DNA of 64,000 nucleotides from an uncultured Prochlorococcus sp. (GCF_902522795.1 NZ_CABYWZ010000002.1:53611-117610); one strand, 5' to 3'. Counted from the stretch's first letter, positions 37,300-47,445 are shown. Notes: a model not told the origin generated them from the letters alone. Numbers and translations: made by a program.

Positions 37300-37839
37300 T
37301 TAATTCTTACTAAAAGGCATTCCTAACTCCTGCAAAAGAGCTTTACCTTCTTGATCTGATTTTGCACTAGTGACAATAGTTATATCCATACCTCTTATTG
37401 AATCTATTTTATCAAAAGAGATTTCAGGAAAAATCAATTGCTCTTTCACTCCAACGGTATAATTCCCTCTCCCATCGAAACTTTTTGGATTAACTCCTCT
37501 GAAGTCTCTTATTCTTGGTAAAGCTAGATTTATAAATCTCTCCAAAAAGGAATACATCCTGTCTCCTCTCAAAGTAACAGTACAACCAATCGGCATGCCT
37601 TCACGAATTTTAAAACCCGCGATAGCTTTTTTAGCCCTAGTTACAAGGGCCTTTTGACCTGTAATTGCTGCCATTTCATTTAAAGAAGCTTCAAGAGCTT
37701 TCGAATTTGAAGCTGCCTCACCAAGACCTCTGTTAACGTTGACTTTGACAACTTTAGGTACTTGATGAATATTTTTAAGACCAAGGTCCTTTAAAAGTTT
37801 TGGTCTTATTGATTCTTTGTAGCGATTTTTTAGAGTCAT
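37300..37839 (-). CDS. rplE: 50S ribosomal protein L5
   Basis: A 179-aa L5: [20 protein letters not shown], the VNRGLGEA segment, [20 protein letters not shown] and [20 protein letters not shown]. It binds 5S rRNA and contacts P-site tRNA. It starts after a 74-bp spacer, the longest in the spc part of the cluster, holding a 7-bp hairpin. Confidence 0.98.
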   Translation of the reverse strand: MTLKNRYKESIRPKLLKDLGLKNIHQVPKVVKVNVNRGLGEAASNSKALEASLNEMAAITGQKALVTRAKKAIAGFKIREGMPIGCTVTLRGDRMYSFLERFINLALPRIRDFRGVNPKSFDGRGNYTVGVKEQLIFPEISFDKIDSIRGMDITIVTSAKSDQEGKALLQELGMPFSKN

Positions 37840-37850
37840 AATTTTTTGTT

Positions 37851-37872
37851 AATTCTGGTCTTTGTCAGAATT
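37851..37872 (-). promoter_or_regulatory. Hairpin upstream of rplE
   Basis: AATTCTG (37851-37857) and CAGAATT (37866-37872) form a perfect 7-bp stem with an 8-base loop, ending 11 bases before the rplE ATG in the rplX-rplE spacer. This is where E. coli places the S8 translational repressor site of the spc operon. Whether this stem resembles the S8 target on 16S rRNA could not be decided by eye. Confidence 0.4.
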
Positions 37873-37913
37873 GATAAATTAGTAAAAGTTGAAATCTGGT
37901 TTCTGATGAAAAA

Positions 37914-38270
37914 TTAATCAATTACTTCACCAGTTTTCTTCAATCTTCTTTTCTTAACCCCCTCTTTATCAATAAAGTATTCAATCTTACTTGTAAGATT
38001 TTTATCCTTTGAAAAGAACATTACATTTGATGCATGTAAAGATGCTTCTTCTGTAAGTATTCTTCCAGTTTCTCCTTCCTGAGTTGGTTTTACATGTTTA
38101 GTCCTAAGGTTAATTCCTTTTACAACTACTCTATTTTCAAGAGGGATAGTTTTTAAAACCTCACCAGTTTTGCCTTTGTCCTTGCCATTAATTACTTTTA
38201 CCAAATCTCCAGTTTTGATTCTCATTTTTATTCTCTGGAAATTTTTCTTTTGCTTTAATGAATCCAACAT
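37914..38270 (-). CDS. rplX: 50S ribosomal protein L24
   Basis: A 118-aa L24. The KOW-type core is [20 protein letters not shown] followed by [21 protein letters not shown]24 initiates 50S assembly. The ATG at 38270 abuts the rplN stop and adds 15 residues ([15 protein letters not shown]) before the usual start; the internal ATG at codon 16 is a possible alternative, but position and coupling favour the first. Confidence 0.95.
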   Translation of the reverse strand: MLDSLKQKKNFQRIKMRIKTGDLVKVINGKDKGKTGEVLKTIPLENRVVVKGINLRTKHVKPTQEGETGRILTEEASLHASNVMFFSKDKNLTSKIEYFIDKEGVKKRRLKKTGEVID

Positions 38271-38636
38271 TTAAATAACCTCCGGAGCAAGAGAAACAAT
38301 TTTTGTATAATTTTTATCCCGCAGTTCTCTAGCTACAGGACCAAAGACTCTCGTACCTTTTGGATTCTTATCTTCATTAATCAATACTGCCGCATTGTCA
38401 TCAAATCTGATTGAATTACCAGTATTTCTTCTTAATGTTGCTTTAGTTCTGACGATAACAGCTTTAACAACTTCAGATTTCTTAACTCCCATGTTAGGAA
38501 GAGCATCTTTTACGGTTGCCACGATTACATCTCCGACATGCGCATACCTTCTATTAGAACCTAAAACCCTAATACATTGGAGTTTTTTTGCTCCGCTATT
38601 ATCGGCAACTGTCAAATAAGTTTCTTGTTGAATCAT
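38271..38636 (-). CDS. rplN: 50S ribosomal protein L14
   Basis: A 121-aa L14, starting [20 protein letters not shown] and containing [20 protein letters not shown] and [20 protein letters not shown]. It overlaps rpsQ by four bases and has an excellent AAGGAGGT ribosome binding site inside the end of rpsQ. It forms an intersubunit bridge. Confidence 0.98.
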   Translation of the reverse strand: MIQQETYLTVADNSGAKKLQCIRVLGSNRRYAHVGDVIVATVKDALPNMGVKKSEVVKAVIVRTKATLRRNTGNSIRFDDNAAVLINEDKNPKGTRVFGPVARELRDKNYTKIVSLAPEVI

Positions 38637-38899
38637 TTTTGAACCTCCTTAGCCTGACTTGTTTTATTGAGAATCTCTTCTATTGCCCATCTTTTATGAG
38701 CACTGAGCGGTCTAGTTTCTCTAATTTTAACTCGATCACCTAAAACACATGTATTTTCTGGATCATGCGCTTTATATCGTGTCGTTCTACTTACAATTTT
38801 TTTATAAGTGGGATGTGGATATCTGTTAATAACAGCAACAACAACTGTTTTATCCATTTTGTCGCTGACAACAATACCAATTCTTTCTTTAAGTGCCAT
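38633..38899 (-). CDS. rpsQ: 30S ribosomal protein S17
   Basis: An 88-aa S17: [38 protein letters not shown] and [18 protein letters not shown] [20 protein letters not shown]. Binds 16S rRNA as a primary assembly protein. Its stop overlaps the rplN start (ATGA), and it begins 9 bp after rpmC. Confidence 0.98.
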   Translation of the reverse strand: MALKERIGIVVSDKMDKTVVVAVINRYPHPTYKKIVSRTTRYKAHDPENTCVLGDRVKIRETRPLSAHKRWAIEEILNKTSQAKEVQK

Positions 38900-38908
38900 A
38901 ACTAATAA

Positions 38909-39127
38909 TTAATCAGAAGTTGTTTTAGAAGCAGATTGACTCTTACTAAGAGTGAGTAATTGCGCAACTTGTTTCTTGATAATTTTAAATTTATGAGTTT
39001 CATTAAGCTGTCTTGTAGCTTGCTTGAATCTCAAATCAAAAAGATCTTTACGTAATTGGTCAATCTTTTCAGTAATTTGTTCAGAATTTAATTTTTTAAA
39101 TTCCTTTAGTGACTCTGAGTTTTTCAT
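38909..39127 (-). CDS. rpmC: 50S ribosomal protein L29
   Basis: A 72-aa L29 with the [20 protein letters not shown] and [20 protein letters not shown] helices. It lies at the tunnel exit near L23. It overlaps rplP by four bases with the sequence ATGA, preceded by GAGGAGGT inside the rplP 3' end. Confidence 0.97.
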   Translation of the reverse strand: MKNSESLKEFKKLNSEQITEKIDQLRKDLFDLRFKQATRQLNETHKFKIIKKQVAQLLTLSKSQSASKTTSD

Positions 39128-39606
39128 TGTTTAACCTCCTCTTGAGATTTTTTACTATTTTTTGTATTTTCTTGAGAGGAATTTTCTAGATTTTTATCAA
39201 TGGAGATAAATTTAGTTTTTACAGGAAGTTTGTATTGAGCCAGACGCATAGCTTCCCTTGCAGTTTCCTCAGTGATATCATCACCACCCATTTCAAAAAG
39301 TATTCTTCCAGGTTTTACAACTGCGACCCAAAACTCTGGATTACCTTTACCAGAACCCATTCTGGTTTCGGCAGGTCTCATGGTTACAGGTTTATCTGGA
39401 AATATTCTTATCCAGATTTGACCACCACGTTTGATATATCTTGTCATAGCTCGTCTACTTGCTTCAATCTGACGGGCAGTTACCCATCCACAGTCTTGAG
39501 CTTGAAGAGCAAATTGACCGAATGCAATAGTATTACCTTTTGAAGCTACTCCCCTCATTCTGCCTCTATGTTGTTTACGGAATTTCGTACGTTTTGGACT
39601 AAGCAT
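39124..39606 (-). CDS. rplP: 50S ribosomal protein L16
   Basis: A 160-aa L16: [39 protein letters not shown] and [20 protein letters not shown]. The C-terminus has about 22 extra residues rich in N, S, K and E ([16 protein letters not shown]) beyond the usual end, probably a flexible tail. L16 positions the A-site tRNA. A clear AGGAGGT precedes the ATG. Confidence 0.97.
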   Translation of the reverse strand: MLSPKRTKFRKQHRGRMRGVASKGNTIAFGQFALQAQDCGWVTARQIEASRRAMTRYIKRGGQIWIRIFPDKPVTMRPAETRMGSGKGNPEFWVAVVKPGRILFEMGGDDITEETAREAMRLAQYKLPVKTKFISIDKNLENSSQENTKNSKKSQEEVKQ

Positions 39607-39617
39607 TTTTTTACCTC

Positions 39618-40349
39618 CTATGAATTCTCATTTGAACGATCCTCAAATTGCTGAGGTCTTCTACTAGCTTTCCTCTTAGGACTAGCACCCACAGGAACGG
39701 TTTGTTCTTCTTTAGGAAGAACTTCACCTTTGAAAACCCAAACTTTAATCCCTAGAACACCGTAAGTTGTATTGGCTTCTCGTGTTGCATAGTCAATTTC
39801 AGCTCTCAAAGTATGTAAAGGCACTCTTCCTTCTCTAGTCCATTCAGTTCTAGCTATTTCAGCACCATTCAACCTTCCCCCTACTTGAATTTTAAGACCT
39901 AAGACCCCAGCCCTTTGAGCCCTTTGTAAGGCCATCCTAATAGTTCTTCTAAAAGCGACTCTTTTTTCGAGTTGTTGCGCAATATATTCAGCTAGTAAAA
40001 AAGCATCGGCATCTACGCGTTCAACTTCAACAACGTTTATTCTGACTTGCCTTGTTCTATCGCCTATAGTTTTTTGAATGCCAGATCTTAATTCTTCAAT
40101 CCCACTTCCTTGTCTTCCAACTATTACTCCAGGTCTTGCTGTTTTTAATTCAAGTTCCAGTTGGTCAGCTTTTCTAGCTATTAAAACATCGCTAATTCCT
40201 GCTGCTCCATATTTTTTTTGTATGAAGGTACGAATTTTAAAATCTTCTTGGAGAAGAATTGGATATGTTTTAGAAGTAGCAAACCACTTAGAGCGATGCT
40301 CTTGTGTAATTCCTAATCTTAGTCCAGAAGGATGTATTTTTTGTCCCAT
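39618..40349 (-). CDS. rpsC: 30S ribosomal protein S3
   Basis: A 243-aa S3: [22 protein letters not shown] domain [20 protein letters not shown], then [20 protein letters not shown] and [20 protein letters not shown]. It lines the mRNA entry and has helicase function with S4 and S5. It shares one base with rplV (start/stop overlap), has GGAGGT before its ATG, and ends in a variable basic tail. Confidence 0.98.
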   Translation of the reverse strand: MGQKIHPSGLRLGITQEHRSKWFATSKTYPILLQEDFKIRTFIQKKYGAAGISDVLIARKADQLELELKTARPGVIVGRQGSGIEELRSGIQKTIGDRTRQVRINVVEVERVDADAFLLAEYIAQQLEKRVAFRRTIRMALQRAQRAGVLGLKIQVGGRLNGAEIARTEWTREGRVPLHTLRAEIDYATREANTTYGVLGIKVWVFKGEVLPKEEQTVPVGASPKRKASRRPQQFEDRSNENS

Positions 40350-40735
40350 TAGCTTTGTACCTCCGCATTAGTTTGAGTAGGAGCAGATTCAACAGAAATG
40401 CTGATGTGGCAAGTCTGTTTTTTAATTGAAAAAGCTCGACCTTGAGCTCTGGGCCTGTACCTTTTCATTACTGGACCACTATTAGCCCATGCAGAGGAAA
40501 TAACTAAGGTGGAAGGATCCATTCCAAGGTTATGTTCTGCATTGGCAACCGCAGATCTCAGAACTTTAGTAATAGGGTCTGTAGATCTGTAAGGCATAAA
40601 TTCCAACATAATCAATGCGTCTCTGTAAGACCTACCCCTTATCTGATCCAAAACTCTTCTGACTTTAGAGGCTGATCCGCGAACATAATTCCCATGAGCA
40701 ATTGCTGTTTTTGTTGTTTCAGGTGTTTTTGTCAT
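40349..40735 (-). CDS. rplV: 50S ribosomal protein L22
   Basis: A 128-aa L22 with [26 protein letters not shown] N-terminus ([20 protein letters not shown]), and the tunnel loop region [20 protein letters not shown] that forms part of the exit tunnel constriction. It overlaps rpsS by four bases (ATGA). Confidence 0.97.
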
Positions 40736-41010
40736 GATTTTGCTCCTTTCTTATCTCTAATATGACCTCGGTAAGTGCGTGTAGGAGCAAATTCACCAAG
40801 TTTATGGCCAATCATTTGTTCAGTAATAAATACTGGAATGTGAGTCTTACCATTATGTACGGCGATTGTGTGGCCAATCATTAAAGGTAAAATCGTAGAG
40901 GATCTTGACCAGGTTTTGATAACAGACTTGTCATTATCAGTATTTTGTTTTTCTACCTTCTTGAGCAGGCTATCTGCTATAAAAGGTCCTTTTTTTAGTG
41001 AACGTCCCAT
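40732..41010 (-). CDS. rpsS: 30S ribosomal protein S19
   Basis: A 92-aa S19 from the ATG at 41010: [40 protein letters not shown] and [20 protein letters not shown]. The frame is open further upstream to 41103, but that would overlap the end of rplB and add residues foreign to S19, so the shorter form is called. S19 lies in the 30S head with S13. Confidence 0.97.
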
Positions 41011-41047
41011 GATTATGTAATAGAAATTGAAATAATGAATGAAGTAA

Positions 41048-41911
41048 TCAAGAGTCTCTTCCTCCTCTACTCCTCTTAGAAACGCGACGGCGTCTTCGAA
41101 CAACTAATTTATTACTTGGTTTGTTCTTTTTACGTGTCTTTAATCCAAGAGCTGGTTTCCCCCATGGAGTGACTGGTCCTGCTCTACCAATTGGAGCTTT
41201 TCCCTCTCCTCCTCCATGTGGATGATCACATGGGTTCATTACACTACCTCTTACTTGAGGCCTTCTTCCAAGCCATCTTCTTCTTCCTGCTTTACCTAAG
41301 CTAGTATTTCTTATTTCAGAATTACCAACTTCACCAAGAGTTGCGTAGCATTCTTTTCTTACAAGTCTTACCTCAGTAGATGGGAGTTTTAAAGCAACAT
41401 AATCTCCCTCTTTTGCCATAACTTGAGCACTTGCTCCTGCGGATCTAACCATCTGAGCACCCCTACCTGCATATAACTCAACACAATGAACACTAGATCC
41501 TAATGGCATAACAGAAAGTGGCATTGCATTACCATCTTCAATTGGAACACTTTCTCCAGATATGATATTTTGTCCGACTTTTACTCCTGCTGGAGCGATA
41601 ATATATCTTTTTTCCCCATCTTCGTAGAATAAAAGTGCCAGCCTTGCATTTCTATGAGGATCGTAGTGGATAGCTGCAACTTTAGCGTTGATGTTTCTTT
41701 TATCTCTTCTAAAGTCAACTAATCTATATTGCCTTTTGTGACCACCTCCACGATGACGACAAGTGATAACTCCACGATTATTCCTGCCTTTAACTCTATG
41801 TTTTGAAACAATTAGTGATCTTTCGGGTTTTGCACTTGTGATTTCACTAAAGTCAGTAACTACTCTCTGCCTAGTGCCAGGTGTATAAGGTTTAAATTTA
41901 CGTATTGCCAT
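41048..41911 (-). CDS. rplB: 50S ribosomal protein L2
   Basis: A 287-aa L2: [58 protein letters not shown], and the peptidyl-transferase-proximal [20 protein letters not shown] with the conserved histidine. It ends in a very basic tail ([18 protein letters not shown]). Located 13 bp after rplW. Confidence 0.98.
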
Positions 41912-41923
41912 GATTAAAACTCC

Positions 41924-42226
41924 TTAAGATTCTTGAAATAGTTGGATTTTGTCTCCTTCAGCAAGACGTACAATTGCCTTCTTGACCTGAGAACGTTTAC
42001 CGGAAAATTTCCCGACTCTTCTTGTTCTCCTAGGAGGATTCATAGTGTTAACTCCTATGACTTTAACACTGAACAAGGCTTCAATAGCTGCCTTTATTTG
42101 TGGTTTAGCCGCTCTATGATCTACTTCAAAAGTATATTGGTTAAGATCTAGTGCATTTGTAGCCTTCTCAGTAATAACTGGCTTTCGTATTACATCGGCT
42201 AAACGTGAATCGAATAATTTACTCAT
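41924..42226 (-). CDS. rplW: 50S ribosomal protein L23
   Basis: A 100-aa L23: [40 protein letters not shown] and [21 protein letters not shown]23 is the docking site of trigger factor and SRP at the tunnel exit. Its start overlaps the rplD stop by four bases. Confidence 0.98.
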   Translation of the reverse strand: MSKLFDSRLADVIRKPVITEKATNALDLNQYTFEVDHRAAKPQIKAAIEALFSVKVIGVNTMNPPRRTRRVGKFSGKRSQVKKAIVRLAEGDKIQLFQES

Positions 42227-42855
42227 GATGCATAAACCTCCTGAATTTTATCTATCGCTGATTGACCTATTACCAATTTATTGGCATTGAGAATATCAAA
42301 TACATTTAATTGATCTGCGGCGATTAATTTTACTTTCTCAATATTATTAATGGATTTTTTTATGATATCTGAAGGACTATCAAGAATAACCAAAACTTTT
42401 TCAGTTTTTTGTATACCTAATCGAGCAAGGCCATGGAGGATATCACTAGTTTTAGGCTGCTTTAAAGTACATCCAAAGTCTTCAACAGCCTTCATATCAG
42501 ATACTCTAGACATAAGTGCTGTTCTAAGAGCTAATCTACGTTCCTTACGATTCATATCAAGATTGTAAGAACGTGGCTTCGGTCCAAAAATAATTCCGCC
42601 ACCAGGTCTTAAGGGTGTCCTTATTGATCCTTGTCGAGCTCTTCCTGTACCTTTTTGTTTGTATGGCTTTCTACCGCCGCCGCGCACTTCAGATCTTGTC
42701 AAAGTTGATGCTGTCCCTTGTCGTTTATTTGCTAGCTGTCTAAGTACTGCTCTATGGATTAAGTCTTCGGAAGAAGTTTCTTTAGCAACTGCTAAATCAA
42801 GAGTAACTTTGCCTGATTTTTTACCATCCCACTTTAGAGTTTCAAGTGTTGTCAT
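42223..42855 (-). CDS. rplD: 50S ribosomal protein L4
   Basis: A 210-aa L4 with the tunnel loop [19 protein letters not shown] and [20 protein letters not shown]. In E. coli L4 also represses the S10 operon; whether this holds in cyanobacteria is not known to me. Its ATG overlaps rplC by four bases and is preceded by AAGGAGGTGA, nearly the full anti-Shine-Dalgarno complement. Confidence 0.98.
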   Translation of the reverse strand: MTTLETLKWDGKKSGKVTLDLAVAKETSSEDLIHRAVLRQLANKRQGTASTLTRSEVRGGGRKPYKQKGTGRARQGSIRTPLRPGGGIIFGPKPRSYNLDMNRKERRLALRTALMSRVSDMKAVEDFGCTLKQPKTSDILHGLARLGIQKTEKVLVILDSPSDIIKKSINNIEKVKLIAADQLNVFDILNANKLVIGQSAIDKIQEVYAS

Positions 42856-43505
42856 GATTTTTCACCTCCTTTTTTGCCTACAACATTATTTGGCTTAATG
42901 TTGACAATTGAGCCAGGCTTACCTGGGACAGAACCCTTTACTACAAGCAAATTTTTCTGATCATCAATTTTTAGAACTAACAATCCTTTGGTAGTTATCT
43001 GTTTTCCTCCATATCTTCCTGCCATTCTTTTCCCTGGATAAATTCTGCCCGGAGTAGTTCCTGCTCCTGTAGATCCTGGTGCTCTATGATTTTTTGAACC
43101 ATGACTCATAGGACCTCTGCTAAAACCATGTCTTTTTTGGTAACCTGCAAAACCTCTACCCATAGATTTGCCACTGATATCAACTTTTTGACCAACCTCA
43201 AAGTTTTTTACAGTTATTTGTTTTCCGATTTCATAAGATGAAGTTTCTTCAACTCTATATTCTTTCAAATGCTTTAAAAGTTCTTCACCTGATTTCAACA
43301 AGTGGCCCCTTTCAGCTTTGCTTATATGCTTCTCTTTGGATAAGCCATAACCTATCTGAACGGCGGTGTAACCATCCAAATCGGTTGTTTTCAATTGAGT
43401 GACACGGCACGGACCAGCTTCTATAAGAGTAACTGGTACCGAATTACCTTTATCATCGAAAAGTTGGGACATGCCCAATTTCTTTCCTAAAATTCCGATA
43501 GACAT
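42852..43505 (-). CDS. rplC: 50S ribosomal protein L3
   Basis: A 217-aa L3, the first gene of the ribosomal supercluster. It begins [20 protein letters not shown] and contains [20 protein letters not shown] and [21 protein letters not shown]3 reaches to the peptidyl transferase centre. Upstream is the 279-bp divergent spacer to ndhN, which must hold the main promoter of the cluster. In cyanobacteria S10 is not part of this operon. Confidence 0.98.
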   Translation of the reverse strand: MSIGILGKKLGMSQLFDDKGNSVPVTLIEAGPCRVTQLKTTDLDGYTAVQIGYGLSKEKHISKAERGHLLKSGEELLKHLKEYRVEETSSYEIGKQITVKNFEVGQKVDISGKSMGRGFAGYQKRHGFSRGPMSHGSKNHRAPGSTGAGTTPGRIYPGKRMAGRYGGKQITTKGLLVLKIDDQKNLLVVKGSVPGKPGSIVNIKPNNVVGKKGGEKS

Positions 43506-43784
43506 AAGACTAAATTAGGCTAGCTCGTAATGATTTTTCAATTAACTAAACCCTTCTGTTAATAAGGTGAAGTTAATAAAAAATAATTAATAAGGCAGAG
43601 ACTTATCTGAAATAATAGATAGTTTCTCTCGGGATAATCCCACCTGAATTTTTTAACGAAACGCTAAAAAATGTGAAATTTTGCAGAGGCTCGGCTAGCT
43701 TGCGAGCTTAAAAATTCACTGAGTTACAATTGTACATCATCAAGTACCATAAAATAAAATAAAATAGAGATAAAGGAAATTTTT
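43506..43784. other. Divergent 279-bp promoter region between rplC and ndhN
   Basis: No coding region seen. The 8-mer GGCTAGCT occurs twice in direct orientation (43518-43525 and 43693-43700). The second copy lies in the loop of a hairpin AGGCTCG/CGAGCTT (43687-43693 with 43703-43709, one G-T pair). A short palindrome GGGATAATCCC sits in the middle at about 43630. The ndhN side is a plain A-rich leader with AAAGGAA as ribosome binding site. Promoter elements could not be fixed by eye. Confidence 0.4.
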
Positions 43785-44261
43785 ATGCCATTACTTCTCA
43801 CAGGGAAAAAGTTTCATAACGATTTAAAAACTAACAAATGTCTCGCAATCTTTGCTCCTCTTGAAGGTGGTTATGAAACTCGTCTTTTGAGGAGAATGAG
43901 GGCCAAAGGCTTTAAAACTTTTATAACTTCAGCAAGAGGGCTTGGAGATCCAGAAGTTTTCTTGCTCAAATTGCATGGCGTTAGGCCACCTCACCTTGGT
44001 CATCAAAGTGTAGGAAGAAACGGAGCGCTTGGGGAAGTTCAACGAGTAATCCCACAAGCTTCCGAGTTATTTAATGAAAATGATAAAAATAAATTACTGT
44101 GGTTATTAGAAGGTCAAGTATTGTCTCAATCTGAATTAGAGAGCTTAATAGAGATTTGCACTAACGATAATAAACTTACAGTAGTTGTTGAAATGGGGGG
44201 TTCAAGAAAACTTGAATGGAAACCATTAAGTAATTATATTTTGGATGAATTTGAAAGTTAA
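43785..44261 (+). CDS. ndhN: NAD(P)H-quinone oxidoreductase subunit N
   Basis: A 158-aa NdhN, a cyanobacterial/plastid-specific soluble subunit of the photosynthetic NDH-1 complex, which works in cyclic electron flow, respiration and CO2 uptake. Family marks are [40 protein letters not shown] and [11 protein letters not shown]. The ATG has AAAGGAA at a good distance. It stands before ldpA on the same strand, five bases apart, so the two are probably cotranscribed. Confidence 0.95.
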   Translation: MPLLLTGKKFHNDLKTNKCLAIFAPLEGGYETRLLRRMRAKGFKTFITSARGLGDPEVFLLKLHGVRPPHLGHQSVGRNGALGEVQRVIPQASELFNENDKNKLLWLLEGQVLSQSELESLIEICTNDNKLTVVVEMGGSRKLEWKPLSNYILDEFES

Positions 44262-44266
44262 ATTGT

Positions 44267-45274
44267 TTGATTAAAACCAAGAATAAAAAAGATAAATGGA
44301 TTAAGTTGATTTGTGGTGCCAGTAATGAAGATATTGTTGCCATAGAAGATTTATGTGCAATTTACACTGCTGCTGGTGTCGACTACATAGATGTTGCAGC
44401 GGAAGAATCTATAGTTCATGCAGCAAAAAAAGGAATCGATTGGGCAAAAAAAGTCTTTAAAAAATCCCCTGGATTAATGATAAGTATTAGTGATGGTAAT
44501 GATATTCACTTTCGAAAAGCAAAATTTGATCCACTAAAATGTCCCCCTGGTTGTCCAAGACCATGCGAAAAAGTATGCCCCACCTTTGCAATTGATAATT
44601 TCGGAGTTAAAGAGAGTAAATGTTATGGATGTGGAAGATGTTTAAATAGTTGTCCTCTAAATCTAATTAGTGAATATGAATATAATTTGTCAAAAAATGA
44701 TTTAGCATCAACACTTCAAAAAATAAGGCCTAATGCAGTAGAAATTCATACAGAAATCAATCGCCTAGATTCTTTTACAAAAGTTGTCAGTATCCTTAAA
44801 GGTTCTGGAATTAAATTAGACAAGATATCTATCAGTTGTGGATTAAATCAATCTTTCAATAAATCACAAGAGCCCGAAAATCTTTTGAAAGCTCTTTGGC
44901 AAAGATATGAAATTCTTAAAAAACTTGATATTCCGCTAATTTGGCAGCTAGATGGTAGGCCAATGTCTGGAGATCTTGCTCCTACAACAAGTAGAGATGC
45001 TGTTAAGTTGTTTGAAAAAATCGGTTCAGATCTTCCACCAGGATTAATTCAATTGGCCGGAGGAACAAATGAAAAAACTCATGAATTGTTGAATTCAAAC
45101 AATCTCCCAGATGGAATAGCATTTGGAAGTGCTGCAAGAAAAATTATGCAGCCCCTTATTGAATTTGCCCATAAAAATAACAAAAAACTCTATGAGTATC
45201 CTGAAAGAATGTCTTTAGCGATAAAAAAAGCTCAGAAATTTCTAGAGCCATGGAAATCGAGCACATTCAAATAA
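44267..45274 (+). CDS. ldpA: Iron-sulfur protein LdpA (light-dependent period protein)
   Basis: A 335-aa protein with two 4Fe-4S sets: Cys92, Cys96, Cys100 and Cys104 in CPPGCPRPCEKVC, and Cys119, Cys122, Cys125 and Cys129 in CYGCGRCLNSC. The remainder resembles a TIM-barrel-like domain with GLNQSF and LIQLAGGTNEKTHELL. In Synechococcus elongatus LdpA senses redox state and adjusts the circadian period through the Kai complex. Prochlorococcus keeps only a reduced clock, so its role here may be a redox signal of another kind. The start is TTG, five bases after ndhN. Confidence 0.88.
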   Translation: MIKTKNKKDKWIKLICGASNEDIVAIEDLCAIYTAAGVDYIDVAAEESIVHAAKKGIDWAKKVFKKSPGLMISISDGNDIHFRKAKFDPLKCPPGCPRPCEKVCPTFAIDNFGVKESKCYGCGRCLNSCPLNLISEYEYNLSKNDLASTLQKIRPNAVEIHTEINRLDSFTKVVSILKGSGIKLDKISISCGLNQSFNKSQEPENLLKALWQRYEILKKLDIPLIWQLDGRPMSGDLAPTTSRDAVKLFEKIGSDLPPGLIQLAGGTNEKTHELLNSNNLPDGIAFGSAARKIMQPLIEFAHKNNKKLYEYPERMSLAIKKAQKFLEPWKSSTFK

Positions 45275-45368
45275 TATTTTTATTTTTCAAAACTAGCGCC
45301 ATGTTAATAAAAAATTTGTATTTCTTAGATAGAAAAAAATCTTTTCATGTATTAAAATAAAAATTCAA

Positions 45369-45440
45369 TGGGCCGTCGCCAAGTGGTAAGGCATCGGGTT
45401 TTGGTCTCGACATTCCTAGGTTCGAATCCTAGCGGCCCAG
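45369..45440 (+). tRNA. trnQ: tRNA-Gln (TTG anticodon)
   Basis: A 72-base tRNA. The acceptor arms TGGGCCG and CGGCCCA pair fully, the D arm is GCCAAGTGGTAAGGC, the anticodon stem TCGGG/CTCGA encloses the loop TTTTGGT with anticodon TTG, and the T arm is CTAGG-TTCGAAT-CCTAG. The discriminator is G; CCA is not encoded. Confidence 0.96.
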
Positions 45441-45453
45441 TTCTAATATTCAA

Positions 45454-46233
45454 TTGGTGTCCTCTCAAAAAATATTTCTATTTGATTTCGATGGCGTAAT
45501 AGTTGATGGAATGCAAGAATATTGGCATAGCTCCTTGCTGGCCTGTGAAAGATATTTAAATTCACCCAATATCTCTATTGATCAAAAACTTTATAAAGGA
45601 GTACCAAATTCTTTCAAAGAAATTAGGCCTTGGGTTAAATATGGTTGGGAAATGATTCTAATTGTTCACGAAATTATAAAAACAGAAAATCCATTAAAAA
45701 ATGATAATAAAGATGATTTCATCAATAATTACCATCAAAATTGCCAGAGGATATTAAATGAAAATTCCTGGATAGCCGAAGATATACAAAAAATGTTAGA
45801 TAAGGCTCGCAAGTACCAAATTGATAAAGATTTTAAATCGTGGGTAAATTTACATAATCCTTTTTTTGAAATTGTAAATTTTATGAAAGAATTAAGCAAA
45901 AGAGAAATAAAAACTGGAGTCATAACAACTAAAGGTAAAATATTTGCAGAAAAAATTCTTAAACAATTAAATATTTTTCCAGAATTTATTTTTGGTTATG
46001 AATCCGGAACAAAGGTCAAAATAGCTGAAAAGCTTACACAAACTTATGAAATTTTAGGCTTTATAGAAGATAGAAAAAAAACTCTAATCGATATTAAACA
46101 AAATTCAGAAACTTCACACATTCCATGCTTCCTAGCTGATTGGGGATATTTGAAAGAATCAGATAGATATAAGTTAAGTAATGAAATCAAATTATTAAAA
46201 TTAGGAAACCTTGGGGAATTAGTTGCAATTTAA
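45454..46233 (+). CDS. HAD-superfamily hydrolase, phosphoglycolate phosphatase-like
   Basis: A 259-aa HAD protein: motif I IFLFDFDGVIVDGMQEYW (residues 7-24), motif II GVITTKGKIFAEKIL, and the motif III/IV region KIAEKL and GFIEDRKKTLIDIK. The last is weaker than in typical phosphatases (one clear Asp in EDR, no GDxxxD), so catalysis or substrate may differ. Start is TTG or the immediately following GTG; either puts motif I at the expected distance. It lies directly behind tRNA-Gln and ahead of recA. No substrate can be inferred. Confidence 0.75.
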   Translation: MVSSQKIFLFDFDGVIVDGMQEYWHSSLLACERYLNSPNISIDQKLYKGVPNSFKEIRPWVKYGWEMILIVHEIIKTENPLKNDNKDDFINNYHQNCQRILNENSWIAEDIQKMLDKARKYQIDKDFKSWVNLHNPFFEIVNFMKELSKREIKTGVITTKGKIFAEKILKQLNIFPEFIFGYESGTKVKIAEKLTQTYEILGFIEDRKKTLIDIKQNSETSHIPCFLADWGYLKESDRYKLSNEIKLLKLGNLGELVAI

Positions 46234-46247
46234 AGATAATCAGCTAG

Positions 46248-46261
46248 AGTACAGATGTACT
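46248..46261. promoter_or_regulatory. LexA (SOS) box upstream of recA
   Basis: AGTACAGATGTACT fits the cyanobacterial LexA consensus RGTACNNNDGTWCB at every defined position. It lies 84 bases before the recA ATG, with TATAGT and TATTTATG directly downstream as possible -10 elements. This predicts that recA is repressed by LexA and induced by DNA damage. Confidence 0.75.
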
Positions 46262-46345
46262 ATAGTTTGTATTTATGAAGTTTGGTTTAAATAAAAATTT
46301 CCAAATTTAGAATAATTACATGAACTTTAACCAATAAATAAAACA

Positions 46346-47443
46346 ATGGGCCTTGAAGAAAAGAAAAAAACTGAATCAAAAGAAAAAGACAAGGCATTAA
46401 GTCTTGTCTTAGGTCAAATAGAAAGAAATTTTGGACGAGGATCAATAATGAGACTTGGTGACGCCTCTAGAATGAAAGTAGAAACAATATCTACTGGAGC
46501 GCTCACCTTAGATTTAGCATTAGGAGGAGGCTATCCAAAGGGAAGAGTAGTAGAAGTTTACGGACCGGAAAGTTCAGGAAAAACTACATTAACGCTTCAC
46601 GCGATTGCGGAAGTCCAAAAGAATGGAGGAGTAGCTGCATTTGTAGATGCTGAGCATGCACTAGATCCAGTTTATGCAGCCTCTTTAGGTGTTGATGTTG
46701 AAAATTTGTTAGTTTCACAGCCAGATACTGGTGAAATGGCTCTAGAAATAGTTGACCAACTTATAAGATCGAGTGCAGTAGATCTTGTAGTTGTTGACTC
46801 AGTCGCAGCACTAACCCCAAGAGCTGAGATAGAAGGAGAGATGGGAGATCACGTAATTGGAAGCCAAGCAAGGCTAATGAGCCAAGCAATGAGGAAAATA
46901 ACAGGAAATATTGGTAAATCTGGATGTACGGTAATATTCCTGAATCAATTACGCCTAAAAATTGGTGTTACTTACGGCAATCCAGAAACAACTACAGGAG
47001 GTAATGCATTAAAATTTTATGCCTCAGTAAGACTTGATATCCGAAGAATTCAAACTCTTAAAAGAGGTACTGAGGAATATGGCATAAGGGCAAAAGTGAA
47101 AGTAGCAAAAAACAAAGTTGCGCCACCATTTAGAATTGCAGAGTTTGATATTCTCTTCGGAAAAGGTATTAGTACAACAGGATGCTTATTAGATTTAGCA
47201 GAAGAGACTAATATTATAATAAGGAGAGGTGCTTGGTATAGTTATGAAGGAGAAAATATTGGACAAGGAAGAGATAATACAATTATTTGGCTTGATCAAA
47301 ACTTAGAAATCAGGAATAAAGTAGAATCTATGGTTAAAGAACAATTAACAGAAGGAACTGAAGTCAGTTCTAATTCAATGAAAGCATTAAATAGCAATCC
47401 TGCTAATACAATCGCTGTTAATGATATAAAAACAGTAGCTTAG
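46346..47443 (+). CDS. recA: Recombinase RecA
   Basis: A 365-aa RecA with Walker A GPESSGKT at residues 73-80, Walker [11 protein letters not shown], and the DNA-binding loops [18 protein letters not shown] and [20 protein letters not shown]. It catalyses strand exchange and activates LexA self-cleavage. Loop L1/L2 residues look normal. The C-terminus is variable ([20 protein letters not shown]). A LexA box upstream supports SOS control. It converges with the DUF2839 gene, two bases apart. Confidence 0.98.
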   Translation: MGLEEKKKTESKEKDKALSLVLGQIERNFGRGSIMRLGDASRMKVETISTGALTLDLALGGGYPKGRVVEVYGPESSGKTTLTLHAIAEVQKNGGVAAFVDAEHALDPVYAASLGVDVENLLVSQPDTGEMALEIVDQLIRSSAVDLVVVDSVAALTPRAEIEGEMGDHVIGSQARLMSQAMRKITGNIGKSGCTVIFLNQLRLKIGVTYGNPETTTGGNALKFYASVRLDIRRIQTLKRGTEEYGIRAKVKVAKNKVAPPFRIAEFDILFGKGISTTGCLLDLAEETNIIIRRGAWYSYEGENIGQGRDNTIIWLDQNLEIRNKVESMVKEQLTEGTEVSSNSMKALNSNPANTIAVNDIKTVA

Positions 47444-47445
47444 AT

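Noticed and set aside
41011..41103. N-terminal extension of rpsS by 31 codons.
   Set aside because: It overlaps rplB and does not resemble S19; the ATG at 41010 begins the standard [10 protein letters not shown].
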